DNA of 64,000 bases, from the NCBI GenBank assembly GCA_033807775.1, contig CM066315.1:58682820-58746819 (forward strand). The letters are read 5' to 3'. A program made the translations under genes and the position numbers. This document shows, in pieces, positions 52,984 to 64,000 of this stretch. Under the pieces are notes generated by a model. The model saw only the letters and a list, made by a program, of their open reading frames with translations, did no database searches and was not told the origin of the DNA. This DNA comes from Saussurea involucrata. Lineage: Eukaryota > Streptophyta > Magnoliopsida > Asterales > Asteraceae. Numbering within the stretch: position 1 is the stretch's first letter; each line of letters starts with the position of its first letter.

Positions 52984-53745
52984 CTACACTCGACTCCCCA
53001 AACATTTAATACCACGCCCGTTGCACTCCAAGGATGCCACATATCCGACGATTCTCTCACTTTTCCATCTTTCCTCCACAAGAGCTTCATCTTGGAACTT
53101 TATAATTTCTTCTAGGAGATTAGAAGTTACATCCACTCGAAATGTCACCACTTTAGTTGGCTCCCTCTTTTCCTTCCGACTCAAAGCGTCGGCCACGACG
53201 TTCGTCTTACCCGGATGGTAAAAGATCTCACAATCATAGTCACTTAACAATTCCACCCAGCGTCGCTGCCTCATATTTAGCTCCTTCTGATAGAACAAGT
53301 GCTTGAGGCTTTTATGATTAGAGTAGATCTGACACTTAACTCCATAAAGATAGTGTCTCCAAATCTTTAGCGCGAAAACCACCGCCGCTAACTCCATGTC
53401 GTGCGTAGGGTAATTCTTCTCGTACTCCTTCAACTGAAGGGATGCATAAGCGATCACCTTCCCGCCTTGCATTAGTACACACCCTAGCCCCAACTTGGAC
53501 GCATCGCTGTAGATTATGAATCCTTCTGTTCCACTAGGCAACGATAAAATTGGAGCACTACTCAATTTGTCCTTCAGTTTAATGAATGCTACTTCCTGAG
53601 CCTCCGTCCACTCGAATTTAGCGCTCTTTTTGGTCAAAGTGGTCAATGGCGTAGCATACGGGAGAAGTCTTGAATAAACTTCCGATAGTAGCCCGCTAAA
53701 CCAAGGAAACTCCTTACCTCCGATGGTGATCTCGGTGGTTCCCAT
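52984..53745 (-). pseudogene. RNase H and connection domain of H
   Basis: Tether LPYATPLTTLTKKSAKFEWT, then RNase H with IIYSDASKLGLGCVLMQ (catalytic D), HDMELAAVVFALKIWRHYL (E), YSNHKSLKHLF and NVVADALSRKE (D). In YSNHKSL an Asn (AAT) stands where family members have the catalytic Asp of T-D-H-K-S-L, so the enzyme would be inactive. It overlaps the end of the RT frame, with a frameshift between about 53745 and 53643. Confidence 0.9.
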
Positions 53746-54586
53746 CCTCTAATGGCCTCTACCTTGGTCGGGTCCACCTTGATACCTTCTCCTGACACCA
53801 CGTGCCTCAAGAATTGGACTTTCCTAACACAAAACTCACACTTAGAGAATTTAGCAAACATCTTCTCACGCTGCAACAACTCCAACACTAAGCGAAAATG
53901 CTCTTCGTGCTCACTCTGAGATCGGGAATAAACGAGGATATCGTCTATGAACACAATCACACACTTGTCTAACAGCGCACTGCACACCCGATTCATTAAA
54001 TCCATGAATACCGCTGGAGCATTAGTCAACCTAAAGGGTATGACTAGAAACTCATAATGCCCGTACCTCGTGCGAAAAGTCGTCTTAGGCACATCCTCTT
54101 TCCTCACCTTCAATTGGTGATAACCGGATCTCAAATCTATCTTCGAGAAAAAGCTCGCCCCTTGCAACTGGTCAAACAGATCGTTGATCCTCGGAAGCGG
54201 GTACTTATTCTTAACGTTCACTTTGTTAAGCTCGCGATAATCTATGCACATTCGCATAGACCCATCTTTCTTCTTGACGAAAAGTACCGACGCTCCCCAG
54301 TGTGATGAACTAGAGCGTATGAATCCCTTTCCAGCAACTCCTGCAATTGCGTCATCATTTCCTTCATCTCTGTCGGTGCCAACCGGTACGGTGCACGTGC
54401 TATTGGTGTCGCGCCAGGCATCAATTCGATCCTAAACTCGACTTGACGATCCGGGGGTAAACCCGTCAGGTCATCCGTAAATACCTCCGGGAACTCACTC
54501 ACCACAGGAACATCTTCTATTCCTCTCTTCTCTTTCTTAGTGTCTAGCACATACGCTAGAAACCCCTGACACCCGTCTCCAAACAA
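53643..54586 (-). pseudogene. Reverse transcriptase of H
   Basis: N-terminal part (54586-54242): VVSEFPEVFTDDLTGLPPDR, IELMPGATPIARAPYRLAP, ending after a frameshift near 54300 at the KKD-like palm start. Then MRMCIDYRELNKVNVKNKYP, FSKIDLRSGYHQLKV, FLVIPFRLTNAPAVFMDLMN and the catalytic VFIDDILVYS. The DD pair is intact. C-terminal FLGLAGYYRKFIQDFS. One indel splits it. Confidence 0.92.
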
Positions 54587-55135
54587 TGCCTCGCCTTCAT
54601 CACCGAGATAAGGCAGGACTTATGCTCACGCCTATCCCCATAGATTACGACCTCAGACTTATCTGGCAACGCGATACGGATCATCTTCTTATTGCACACA
54701 ATGCTGGCACTATTACTAGCCAACCAATCCATCCCCACAACAATGTCAAACTCTCCCATATCCATTGGATATAAACGCAAGGGAAAAGTGAGACCCTCTA
54801 CTTCGATACTACACCCCTCATACACCTCCCCCACCAAGACTCGACTATCATCCGCAATCTCTACTTCAAAACCACACTCTAACCGCTTTTGTTTAACATG
54901 CAGACACCGAGCAAAGACCGACGATACAATAGAAAAGGTTTGCACCCGAGTCAAATAACACTTTAGCAAATTTCGAATTAACAAGAAAAGTACATGTCAC
55001 CACATCAGGCACATCAACCGCCTCCTCCGCCGACATATGAAAAGCCCTAGCTTTCGCTCGAGTTGCTTTCACTTTCCTTTCTCCACCCCTTCCTCCTTGA
55101 CTCCCACCAAAACCAACCGAATATCCCCTCCTCAA
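54556..55135 (-). pseudogene. Aspartic protease of H
   Basis: CTFLVNSKFAKVLFDSGAN holds the catalytic D-S-G, followed by a frameshift near 54930. The second half continues with SSVFARCLHVKQKRL, VEGLTFPLRLYPMDMGEFD and IVVGMDWLASNSASIVC. Located between the gag zinc knuckle and RT, as in chromoviruses. Confidence 0.88.
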
Positions 55136-56502
55136 CTATGGACAATCAGGTTTGATATGATCTGGAGAACCACACAAATAGCAAGCCCTTGGGTTAGGAC
55201 ACTCTCGCGCTATGTGCCCCAACTTCCCACACTTGAAACAACCATCAGGTTCAAAGGAACACTCTCCACGATGCACTTTGTTACACTTTATACAAGGCCT
55301 CTCACCGAACCTCGGTCCCACCCGTAGCTCGTAATTAGTGACCTTAGACCTTTTCACATCCCGAACAGGTCCTTCCAACTTTCTCTTATCCACATTTCTC
55401 TCCGACATTTGTCGATTATTCTCCTTCTCGGTTAACTCTGCCACGTCGACCGCCGCCTGAAAGGTTGCGGGGCCATGATTTTGCACAAGTTCCCTCACAC
55501 TGCTCTTCAGTCCCTAGACATATCTTTCAACATGCCTTTCCTCAGTAGGCACATATATCTCCGTGAATCGTGCCTTCTCGATGAACTTAGAGGTGTACTC
55601 CTGTACTATCATCGACCCTTGCTCGAGCCTCAAAAATTCCTCTTCCAACTTCTTTACTGCCGCCAACGGGCAAACTGGGCCTTGAACCTCCTAGTGAACG
55701 TTTTTCATGTAGTTGTCTTTGCCACCTCTGAACCCTTACCACCCGTCTCAACATCCCACCAAAAGATAGCATCTGCCTTCAGCATTGACATAGAAAACAA
55801 TACCTTATCCCCCTCAGCACACTTGCTCATGTCGAAAGCCAGTTCCATCTCACAGACCCACCTCATTGCCAAAACCGGGTTGCGCTCCCCACTGAAGGAT
55901 GGAGGTTTGCATGACGCAAAAGTTTTAAAAGTGCACCCTTTTGTCGCCTTTGGTTCATTAGCCACGAATGGAGTCGACAGCGAATAATCTCCCACCACAG
56001 TCGGAGGTAGGCTAGACGCCTCGGTCTTCATCTCGTTCCCACTCTTAGATCGTCCCCCTGACGTAGTCTTAACCTGGTTCTCCAACAATGCTTGCAGAGT
56101 CTCCTGCAGTTTGCCCATCTCAGCGGTGAACTTTTCCTCGGTCACAAAAGCTTGGTTATGATTTTTCCTCGGGCTTTTTGACTGACTCCTCCTCACCGAA
56201 GCGGTACTCTCGTCTTGGGATGACTCACGCACCTCCGGTGCTCCCGCACTCTTAGCCCGATGGACAGTCGGCGCCTTCTTCCCACCTAGAGTCACCACCC
56301 CAGTTCCTACTATCTGGGTGGCTCCTCGTCGGGGTGCACTTCCCCGACCCCTTCCACGGCCTCCGCCTCTTCCGCGGGTGGCTGTCTGCCTCAGAGGGTT
56401 CACCGGTCCTTCCTCCAGTATTTCTTCCACGCGGATTTCTTCCCCAACCGGCACTGTACCCACAATTGGCATAGACCTACTTCTCAAACTTCGCTCTGAC
56501 AT
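55136..56502 (-). pseudogene. Gag of element H
   Basis: ATG at 56502 (MSERSLRSRSMPIVG). Arg/Gly-rich RGRGGGRGRGRG near residue 40, then a linker, the gag core (FKTFASCKPPSFSGERNP, MELAFDMSKC, DAIFWWD), a frameshift near 55705, LEEEFLRLEQGSMIVQEYTS, a stop near 55515, and a zinc knuckle region CIKCNKVHRGEC, CFKCGKLGHIAREC (true C-x2-C-x4-H-x4-C) and CYLCGSPDH. Ends in a stop before the protease. Capsid protein of the particle in life; now broken. Confidence 0.9.
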
Positions 56503-56758
56503 TCTTAGATATGAAACATCACACGATAACACAACTTTAGGCAACAATACCAAAATAACAAGGCAAAATAAGCACCGTCATGCACCTGTAAATTCGCAAT
56601 TATAGTGGCCAGGTGTAACCCCGAACTTACCTTACATGATAGTTCTCACCACCCTATTATTCACGTTCCTAGTGAGGTCTTCCTACTTTCTCAGTTGTAC
56701 TTCCTAATTCCCACAGTTTAAGTTTAGGCTCGTCCGATCACCTAAATCTCTTAAACTA
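56503..56758 (-). other. Leader of H
   Basis: About 250 bp between primer-binding site and gag, conserved with the leader of A (8147 onwards). No coding. Confidence 0.7.
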
Positions 56759-56772
56759 GCGCTCTGATACCA
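56759..56772 (-). other. Primer-binding site of H
   Basis: On the element strand TGGTATCAGAGCGC, initiator-Met type for the first twelve or thirteen bases, two bases after the LTR. Confidence 0.88.
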
Positions 56773-56774
56773 AT

Positions 56775-58271
56775 TGTAACAACCCACACAAATCTAACCA
56801 AACCATAGGTCCATTAAATTAATTCAAAATTGCCAAACATGGCCCACACATCACAATATCAAATTTCAACATATGGGTTCGTGGAATTAACCCTAGATAT
56901 AGCTGAGAAATCTATACTAAATAATAAATAAAGGGAAGGTCTTCTACTCCACTTAGACGCAAGCTCCAACTCACATCTTCCCCTTACCCTTAGACGAGCT
57001 CTCTAAAACCTGGTTACCTGAAAAGGGGTTTTAGAATGAAAAACGAGGGTTAGACCACAAGGTCTAGTGAGATCCCTCAAATATCAACATTTCCAACACG
57101 CATAACATTTTTATAAGAGTTCATAGGAATTAGTAAACAAATTATACCCTTGACAGTTACAACGAAACACACGCATACCGATATTCCACGCTTGGTCATG
57201 TTCACACCTGTTAGGGCACAAACCCGCCCTTAGAACTAGATGGAATCTGATCAATCATTCTGTACGGGACACACTCCCCGTAATAACCATAATATCATCT
57301 CTTCATACATACAGATTTAAAACCACGTAAAAATACACAGTTCAATATATAAATGAACAAACAACCAAATAAAGTATTGCTAAGCTTCGGTTTGGATAAA
57401 ACTCACCTGATCTGATGTCCCGCTAATATGGAAACTGCTAACCTCTATTCGCACCTACAATTACATCTGACACAAAAGAGTAGATAAGTCCCTCGACCCT
57501 CTACGCACTCTCAAATTTCCATGTCAACCGAAAGTCCCGGACTAGATGAAATCCGGATTCCGGATCCTCATTCCAAACTCTATCCGCTTTCTGACACCTC
57601 CCGGATTCCATTCCGGTATCACGTACTTCTCGGACTTCCGATATCCGGTACCCACACTTCCGGATTCCAATCCGGTATCCGGACTCGCCACTCCCGGATT
57701 CTAATCCGGTATCCGGACTCGCCACTTCCGGATTCTATACCAGAATGTGCGACTTCCGGACAAGAAGGATTTTATCGCACACACATTCCCCATAGCACCA
57801 AATTGGTCGACTCAAAATCGAGTAAAAACTACGACAACGAGAAGCCAACAATGCTCACGATGAACGAGCATTAGCATTTAATTTCCCATACCAATTTGGT
57901 TGGGACAAAGCACTCAGCTCGATTTTCTCGCATTTAAGAGAAGACACCAGCTAAAGATTTCCAAAACCCAAAACCCCAATATTCCAAATCCACACCAAGG
58001 TTCCAACATTACACTACCGATTAAGGGGAAGGAATTTACCTCAACTAGAGTGATGATTCTCCTTCCTAGCTTTGATTCTCCAATGATTTCTTCAAGACAA
58101 GGTTTCTCCCAATTCGCACAGTAGCCACACACACTGATTTTAATGAAAATAAGGTTAATAGGGTTTTGCCATTATTTATACTCATCACACAAGAACACAA
58201 AACTCTTGCTTTTTTACACATTGGCCACCAAACGTCATTTTATTTAATACACCCTAAACTGGGTTATTACA
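56775..58271 (-). repeat. LTR shared by H (5') and H2 (3')
   Basis: 1497 bp. On its left is the primer-binding site of H; on its right is the polypurine tract of H2 (cctcccctcaaaag, from about 58277). Hairpin tagacc-acaa-ggtcta at 57051-57066, CCGG-rich tract at about 57545-57765. Confidence 0.92.
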
Positions 58272-59258
58272 ACATCCTCCCCTCAAAAGAATTCTGTCCC
58301 CGGAATTCTATCTTCGAACAATCGAGGGAAACGGGTCCTCATATCCAATTCCACCTCCCAAGTTGCTTATTACCCCCTTATGGAAGCGCCACTGAACTTT
58401 CACTAGCGAGATTTCTTTATTCCTCAACTTCCTGACTTCGCGATCTACGATCGCCAACGGTTCCTCAACATAATTTAACTTCTCATCCACACGAATGTCT
58501 TCTAATGGCACTGCCATGCTTTCTTCGGCCAGACACTTCCTTAAATTCGACACATGAAAGGTCGGATGAACTCCTCTTAGCTCCTCGGGCAACTCCAACT
58601 TATACGCCACCTCACCTACACGCTCGGTGATGGCGAACGGTCCGACATACCTAGGCCTTAGCTTCGCTCTCTTCCTAAATCGTATGACGCCTTTCCACGG
58701 TGACACCTTGAGCATCACCTTGTCCCCCACCATGAATTCAATCGGTTTCCTTCTTTTTTTCGCATACGCCTTTTGGCGGTCCTGAGCCACCTTTAACATC
58801 TCTCCCTTATCACACTAATCTTATCAGTAGTTAACTGCACGATCTCCAGTGTTGTCAACTGCTTTTCTCCCACTTCATTCCAACACAACGGTGTTCTGCA
58901 CTTACGCCCATACAAGGCCTCAAATGGTGCTGCTTGAAGATTGGCGTGATAACTATTGTTATACGAGAATTCGATCAATGGCAGATGAGATTCCCACGAG
59001 CCCTTAAAGTCTATTACACAAGCACGCAACATATCTTCCAAAGTCTGTATAGTTCTCTCGTTTTGTCCATCCGTCTGAGGGTGATAAGCAGTGCTCATCA
59101 AAAGCTGCGTACCTAACTCCCTCTGAAGATTCCTCCAAAAAGACGACGTGAAGCGACTATCACGGTCAGAGACTATGGACAACGGCACTCCATGCCTCGT
59201 CACTACTTCATTGACATACAACCTCGCCAAATTTTCTGACGAATCATTCTTCTGAATT
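58272..59258 (-). pseudogene. H2: truncated second copy, integrase and chromodomain part
   Basis: Minus-strand frames 59230-58793 (RHGVPLSIVSDRDSRFTSSF, AYHPQTDGQNERTIQTLED) and 58799-58308 (KRRKPIEFMVGDKVMLKV, FHVSNLRKCLAEESM, KVQWRFHKGVISNLGGGIG) cover the second half of integrase and a chromodomain whose core is scrambled. One frameshift near 58797. Closely matches H. The left part of pol ends abruptly at about 59258, where similarity to H stops in gaat and unrelated LTR sequence starts. Confidence 0.88.
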
Positions 59259-60510
59259 CAAACGTTCAAACGCAAAAACTACACATGCAAATGGCACAAT
59301 GAAGTCACGCACACTTGTGACAACGTATCAGTCTCATACTGGCTTAACTGGAACACACCCTCCATGGCATAAACGAGACACCCCCCGGTATGAGCACTGA
59401 CGGGACACACCCCCCGACTTAGCCATAACTGGTCCACTTCCAAATGTATGCATACATATTAACTCAACTTTCTCAAATATAGCAAAACATGCAGTTTCAT
59501 TTAAAAGATAAAACATGCAGTTCTATATCATCTCATGCGCTTTAAAATAGCATATAGATCAACACACTTTCAGTTAGAAAGACTCACCTGCAGTCCTTGC
59601 TCAATCTTCTCACTTATGCTTCGGATCTCTTGGTAGGTCACCTATGATTTAAAGAAAACGAGAGTGATAAGACATAAGTCCGACTCTCAAGATTATCCCT
59701 AAGCAACTCCCTAAATAATCCCTGCTTAACTCAAACTCCCCAATTCGAAAACAGAATTCCAGACCACGATTTTCCGGACTTCATTTCTGGACTACGCACT
59801 TTCGGACTACACACTTCCAGATCTCACTTCCGGATCACACTTCCGGACTACACACTTCCAGACTACACACTTCCGGATAACCCTTTACCGGACAACTCTC
59901 TCGGTACTCACTCATTGGACAACCCTTTACCGGACAACTCTTTTATCGGACAACATTTCTGGAAACCGCAATGGGCGAACTTCCGGATACACAGAGTTTT
60001 GCCGAACGAGACATCGATACAAAAGTTTCATTGAAAAGGACATTTCCCGATTAAATGAGACTCCCAAATCTCCAAGTGAGCATAAACTAGGATTATAGGC
60101 GATTAATCAAACAAAACTCTTTCTCACCCACACTTAAACCGTTGATTTAATTACTCTCCCTCGAGAAACTACTCATTTCAAGCAACAACTTCAAAACTTC
60201 AAGTATAAATTCCCAATCCAACAAAATAACAAGGAATATAGTTAAAGGTTGCCTTGAATTGCTTGATGATGAATCTCCCTCTCCAAAATCCACTCTTCCT
60301 TTTCCAAATCGTAGGTAGCAACTTGATTTCTCTTCCCTGCTCCAACACACACAGTGGCTCAAATGAAATGGCAAGACCTAGGGTTTTGTGCCAATTCTTG
60401 AGGGTTTTATACTCTCTCTCCAATATTTTCAAAATCGCCCCTGAAGTTCATTAACTTCAGTTTTCTCCATAAAGCTCTTATTCCATTAAATTTAGACCCT
60501 GGTTATTACA
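59259..60510 (-). mobile_element. Partial LTR (I), minus strand
   Basis: Ends ggttattaca at 60510 (TGTAATAACC start on the minus strand). Contains the CCGG-type tract at about 59757-59995 built on cttccggactacaca units, and cacacaccccccg words as in other LTRs of the group. The left part is lost at the junction with H2. No gene; ORFs near 60147-60454 are not supported. Confidence 0.6.
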
Positions 60511-61215
60511 GAATCCGGTTATTACATCTATAAAAAGCACAAACTTCCCGGATAATATTTTATTCGGGTTCTGCCATTCCCGAAAAATATTATACGGGTT
60601 CCACCAAAACTCGATTGAATCTCACCCGGGTTTCTCCCAAAACCCGATCAACCACATCCAGGTTTCTCCCCATACCCGATTAAGCCACATCCGGGTTCCT
60701 CCTAAAACTCGATTAAACCACGTCCGGGTTCCTCCCAAAACCCGATTAAACCACCCGGGTTTCACCCATTTCCCGGGTTTTACCACTGATAACCAGTACT
60801 CGGTTTCCAGATCGAAGTCTCACCCGAACTCGATTGCAATCCAACCCAAAATGATTTTAAGCCTCCAAATTAAAGGGGTTTAATGCATAAACCCTTACTA
60901 ACCATAACCATTCATTATTAAACCAAATCCTTCATTGAAATTGATCATTCGATTAACCCTCTATCACCAAAATCCAACCAACTAGATTTCACCAAAAGAA
61001 GAATAAGAGGTAGAGTTATAGAGATTACCTTGATGAAGAAATGAAGAAGAATCACCCTCCAAATCTGTACCTCTTCCTTGCTTCTCTTCTAAAATCGCAC
61101 ACCCAATCGCACACTCAATTTCTCTGTACTCTCTCTAGCCTCCACAAATGAAAATGAAGAGAATGAATGTTCTTAGGGTTTTAACCCTTTTATTGGCTAA
61201 TTACATCTTGGTCCC
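60511..61215 (-). mobile_element. LTR-like remnant (M) with a 33-bp minisatellite
   Basis: Begins after LTR I with gaatccggttattaca. Contains cccgggtt-rich repeats (60553-60785) and a tail (gattaccttgatgaag...) resembling the region after the TATA box of A's LTR in reverse. Interrupted by J at about 61215. Boundaries uncertain. Confidence 0.4.
60640..60785 (-). repeat. 33-bp minisatellite
   Basis: Units ccacatccgggttcctccta + aaactcgattaaa repeat about four times with small changes. Confidence 0.85.
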
Positions 61216-62104
61216 TGTTAGTCCCAAATGGCTATAACAAGTATTTTAGAAGGGGGGGGTTGAATACAATACACAAACTTTACTTAAATAATTCTTTTAT
61301 TGAAAACTTTAAACTAAGAATTACACACATAAACTATAGATTGTTGTGGAAAGAACAGGTAACTCACAAAGCAAACTGAAAACAAAACAACTTTTAACAC
61401 ACTAAGATTCAAAGCTATAAAGTTCAAAGGAAGAGAGTAATCTTGCATTGAGAAAATCCTTCAGGAATGCGCAACCTTGCATGGAGAGCTTCATCCTCTT
61501 TATATAGTGCATGGAGCATTAAATGCTTAGGACACTTGTCATCTGGAGATTTGAGTATAGGAGTTGACTCTGAAAAGTTGACAAGTCATTATCATTCTTT
61601 TTCTCAGTACCAGGAAGAACAACCATGCTTGATTGAGACTTTATCTGAAATTGGGAAAACGACAAATAGTCACTTTTTCCTGACATTAGATATTGTCCCA
61701 CAATAAATTATCTTCATCTGCTTGCTTCCAAGGATGATCTCACCGATTTGGACTTGAGGTTGCTGAGATGCTTGACCGAAAATGAGTATGTAAAAGACCA
61801 TGTGACCACCGATTTTCAATTTCCATCGGTGAGACTTTTGACCGATTCTGAGGAAAGTTTCGGTTGGAGTGTCCACCGATTTTCATAAAGAATTTCGGTG
61901 GACAGTAACTTAGACTTCTTGTTGAGAAGAGTGTCTTCACTTCCACAATGAGACCTTCTTCAAGCTTGATTTCGGTTGATCTTCGACTTCACCGAGCTTT
62001 TATTGTCTTGTCTAAGTCATCATAAAGAACCAAAACAAAATATTCTAAGTAGGATTTTAAGGATAAAATCGGTGGGTGAATTTCAAATCTTTGGTGACCC
62101 AACA
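61216..62104 (-). repeat. 3' LTR of element J (copia-like), minus strand
   Basis: On the minus strand it starts TGTTGGGTCACC after the polypurine tract AGGGGGAGAT (62105-62114 on the plus strand) and ends near 61216-61225. A TATA box (ctatataaag) lies at about 61497-61506. Contains many caccgat / tcggtgg words. The outer edge could be 61216 or about 61229. Confidence 0.7.
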
Positions 62105-62754
62105 ATCTCCCCCTATTTGAATTTGATCTCCATACATAGAAAATTTAAGAGTAACTGAACATAAAATGCATTTTGACCCATTTTACTCCTTTTGGGTTAT
62201 TTTCACATAGACCTTTCTTTTTGTTCTTTTTGATCTATTTTGTCTTTTATGGATTTGTTAAGTATATCCAATATTTACAAAAGAATAAAATTATGTGCAA
62301 CAAGGAAATGAAATTCAAATAGAATCTAAGTTAACAAAAGAAAGTACTTGTATTTATTATGAAGACTGGTACATCAAAGGATGAAAAATACAAGTACTTG
62401 AGATAACAAACAGCAATGTCACTTCCTTGGTTTTTGACGTATGCGCTTGATTTCGGTGGCGATGTTTTAGAAGTGTGGTTGTGCTTCTTCAATGTAAGGC
62501 ATGAGGTTGAGAATACCATCCAAGAAGAATATGTCAGCAAGATGAATCTGTGAGAAACGAAAGAAGCGTCGACGGCCGAGTGCGTCATTGAAGAACAGTC
62601 CTGGGATGGGTGAAAGAGATAATGTGGTGGAAGGATATGTCACCGAGGTTGGGATGCTTAAGTCGAGATTATCAACATAAGGGATCTTTTCTTTTGGCAG
62701 CCATGTTCTTGAAGACAGTACCCCTTACCGTTTTTGTCTTAGTAACATGAAGTC
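62105..62754 (-). other. Interior of J next to the LTR
   Basis: Polypurine tract at the left end. A minus-strand ORF at 62331-62588 matches nothing I know. No gene supported. Confidence 0.5.
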
Positions 62755-63961
62755 TCACATTTCCTTCAAGGTTTGAACATGGGCACATTCTTCAGAGGAG
62801 AGAACAATATTGTGCTTCTTCTTGATCTCCTTCATGCGACCCATCAACCCACCGATATAGCTGATAAATATCTCTTTCTTTGGATTTGCACATTTGACCA
62901 AGAGCTTTGAAATTTCAAGCCATTCGGAGAGGCCGAATTGCTTAAGATGATAGTTTTTTATGCTTCTGAGTGACCCATCCTCTCTTTCTATGAGGAGTCG
63001 AACATCCGAAGGTGTGATTTTGGAAGTTGCAATCTTGATACAAGAGATTGGGGATCTGTTGGTTCGGTCAGACATGGACTTCTTGTACCAAGTGATTTCA
63101 CTTTTCTTTTCTTCTTCAGCTCTCTTCACCGATTCTTCTAAAGAACCCAACTCAGACTTTTGGGCTTCAATGGGATCAAGAGTTTTGGCTTTGGTGGCTT
63201 CTTCTTTGGCAACTTTGAGAGATAAAGCTTTGTCAGCATCCAAAGCTTTCTGAGCAAGAAGAGCTTCCTCAATTTCTTGAGAAGATAGACCCAAATCAGA
63301 GACAACTCTTTGGGAAGGAGGTTTAAGTCTCAAAGACTCAGCATCAGATGGGCGAGCTCCATACTTAGCCAATTCTTTCTTCTTCTTTTCTTCTAGAGCC
63401 TCATCCTCAGCAGAAAGAATACCTTTACCTTTGTCTTTCGGGTCATCGGCCGGACCAGTTTTCACCCCCTGAACTGATCCATCGGTTCCCTCAACCGTGG
63501 GATTAGAGATGTTGCGACCGAAGTAATAATAGTAGTGGCCACCGAATTTTCGGTAGGAGTGGCCACCGATGAAAGAGCAGCTGCCGATGGAATAGGAGTG
63601 GCCACCGATTTTGGAGAAGTGAGAGCAGCCACCGAAGGGATAGGATTGTCCATCGATTTTGGAGAAGTGGCCACCGATTTTTGGATCTGGTCAGAAGCAT
63701 ACACAAACTTTGATGGCTCAACAAGTAATTCGGTGGCTTTGGGCTTTATGGAGAAACGAATGGATGAAGTGTTGGTGTCTATCGGAGGTCTGATGCTACC
63801 ATCATGTCTGACCGGAGGCATTCGGGGAGCCTTCGGTGGACCTTTCTCCCCCTCAGCAGCAGACGGAGACGAAACGCCCAAGTGATCAGATATGCGATCC
63901 ACCCACCGATGAACTTGTTGAAGCCGAGTCCTGTCAACATTTTCAAACGAAAAATCCCCAA
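62755..63961 (-). pseudogene. Accessory ORF of element J, broken by a frameshift
   Basis: Two overlapping minus-strand frames. The upstream one (63961-63462) has Pro/Ser/Ala-rich SVATP-type repeats and ends in a TGA. The downstream one (63465-62755) continues with KGKGILSAEDEALEEKKKKE, a Lys/Glu-rich coiled coil (about residues 60-125) and a C-terminal domain with SDVRLLIEREDGSLRSI and LKQFGLSEWLEISKLL. No gag, protease, RT or integrase motif. The FGLSEWLE-type domain recalls, from memory, accessory ORFs of Asteraceae retroelements. It lies in the 3' part of a copia-like element, as in E. Function unknown. The element continues beyond the window. Confidence 0.65.
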
Positions 63962-64000
63962 GGTCTAAGTCCCAATCTAGGTTGTCATTCAGAAAGTCAA

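Larger units (their letters stand above)
50160..58271 (-). mobile_element. Element H: chromovirus (Tekay/Del-like) with all pol domains
   Basis: LTRs 50160-51653 (3') and 56775-58271 (5') with primer-binding site and polypurine tract in place. On the minus strand the order is gag, protease, reverse transcriptase, RNase H, integrase, chromodomain. Frames are broken at several points. The 5' LTR is directly followed on its other side by the 3' end of another copy (H2), so H lacks a normal right-hand duplication. Confidence 0.9.

Noticed and set aside
1..64000. Host protein-coding genes
   Set aside because: Every ORF with a recognisable motif belongs to a retroelement; the remaining spacers are short or AT-rich and show no gene structure.

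Overview
The window reads as plant nuclear DNA, and I find no host gene in it. It is a dense nest of LTR retrotransposons of both superfamilies (Ty3-gypsy and Ty1-copia) with three small MITEs. All recognisable coding belongs to mobile elements and nearly all of it is broken by stops or frameshifts. The gag, aspartic protease, reverse transcriptase, RNase H, integrase and chromodomain types are those of flowering-plant elements. Two accessory ORF families (29850-32126 and 62755-63961) resemble, from memory only, retroelement ORFs common in Asteraceae, so an Asteraceae genome is my best guess (inference).

Layout. 1-5308: LTR tails and the 3' half of a gypsy element with a nearly non-coding interior (A-prime). 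5568-6127: a MULE-type MITE full of short palindromes. 6428-48048: a Tourist-type MITE split by element A. A (6592-47827, +) is a gypsy element with no gag or pol. At 10202 A is split by B (10202-43914, +; Tat-like gag-protease with a spliced antisense gene). B was hit three times: F (11050-18421, -; Athila-like, gag-protease only) inside its primer-binding site; D (24330-35283, -; same family as B) just upstream of its antisense gene; and G (35870-43293, +; Ty1-copia) inside its 3' LTR. D in turn contains E (27259-32332, +; small 190-bp LTRs and an unusual accessory ORF). The order A > B > D > E is four levels deep. Target-site duplications (TSDs) are exact for B (tgcag), F (gcgcc), D (caatg), G (ctttt) and E (cttct).

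48052-49336: AT-rich DNA and a hAT-type MITE. 49337-61215: minus-strand chromovirus LTRs around element H (50160-58271), the only copy with gag to chromodomain. H shares its right LTR with a second, truncated copy (H2). 61216-64000: the 3' LTR and accessory ORF of element J (-), which runs off the right edge.

How it works together: H is the only copy with a full pol gene set; G keeps a pol with an internal deletion. A, A-prime, B, D, E and F look non-autonomous and must have borrowed enzymes from relatives. LTR divergence judged by eye agrees with the nesting order: about 5% in B, 2% in F, 3% in G, 1-2% plus deletions in D, and none in E. The most unusual signals are the hairpin plus polypurine modules in F, the spliced antisense gene in B, and the accessory ORF unit in E with its own TATA box, a possible leader intron and a palindromic minisatellite.
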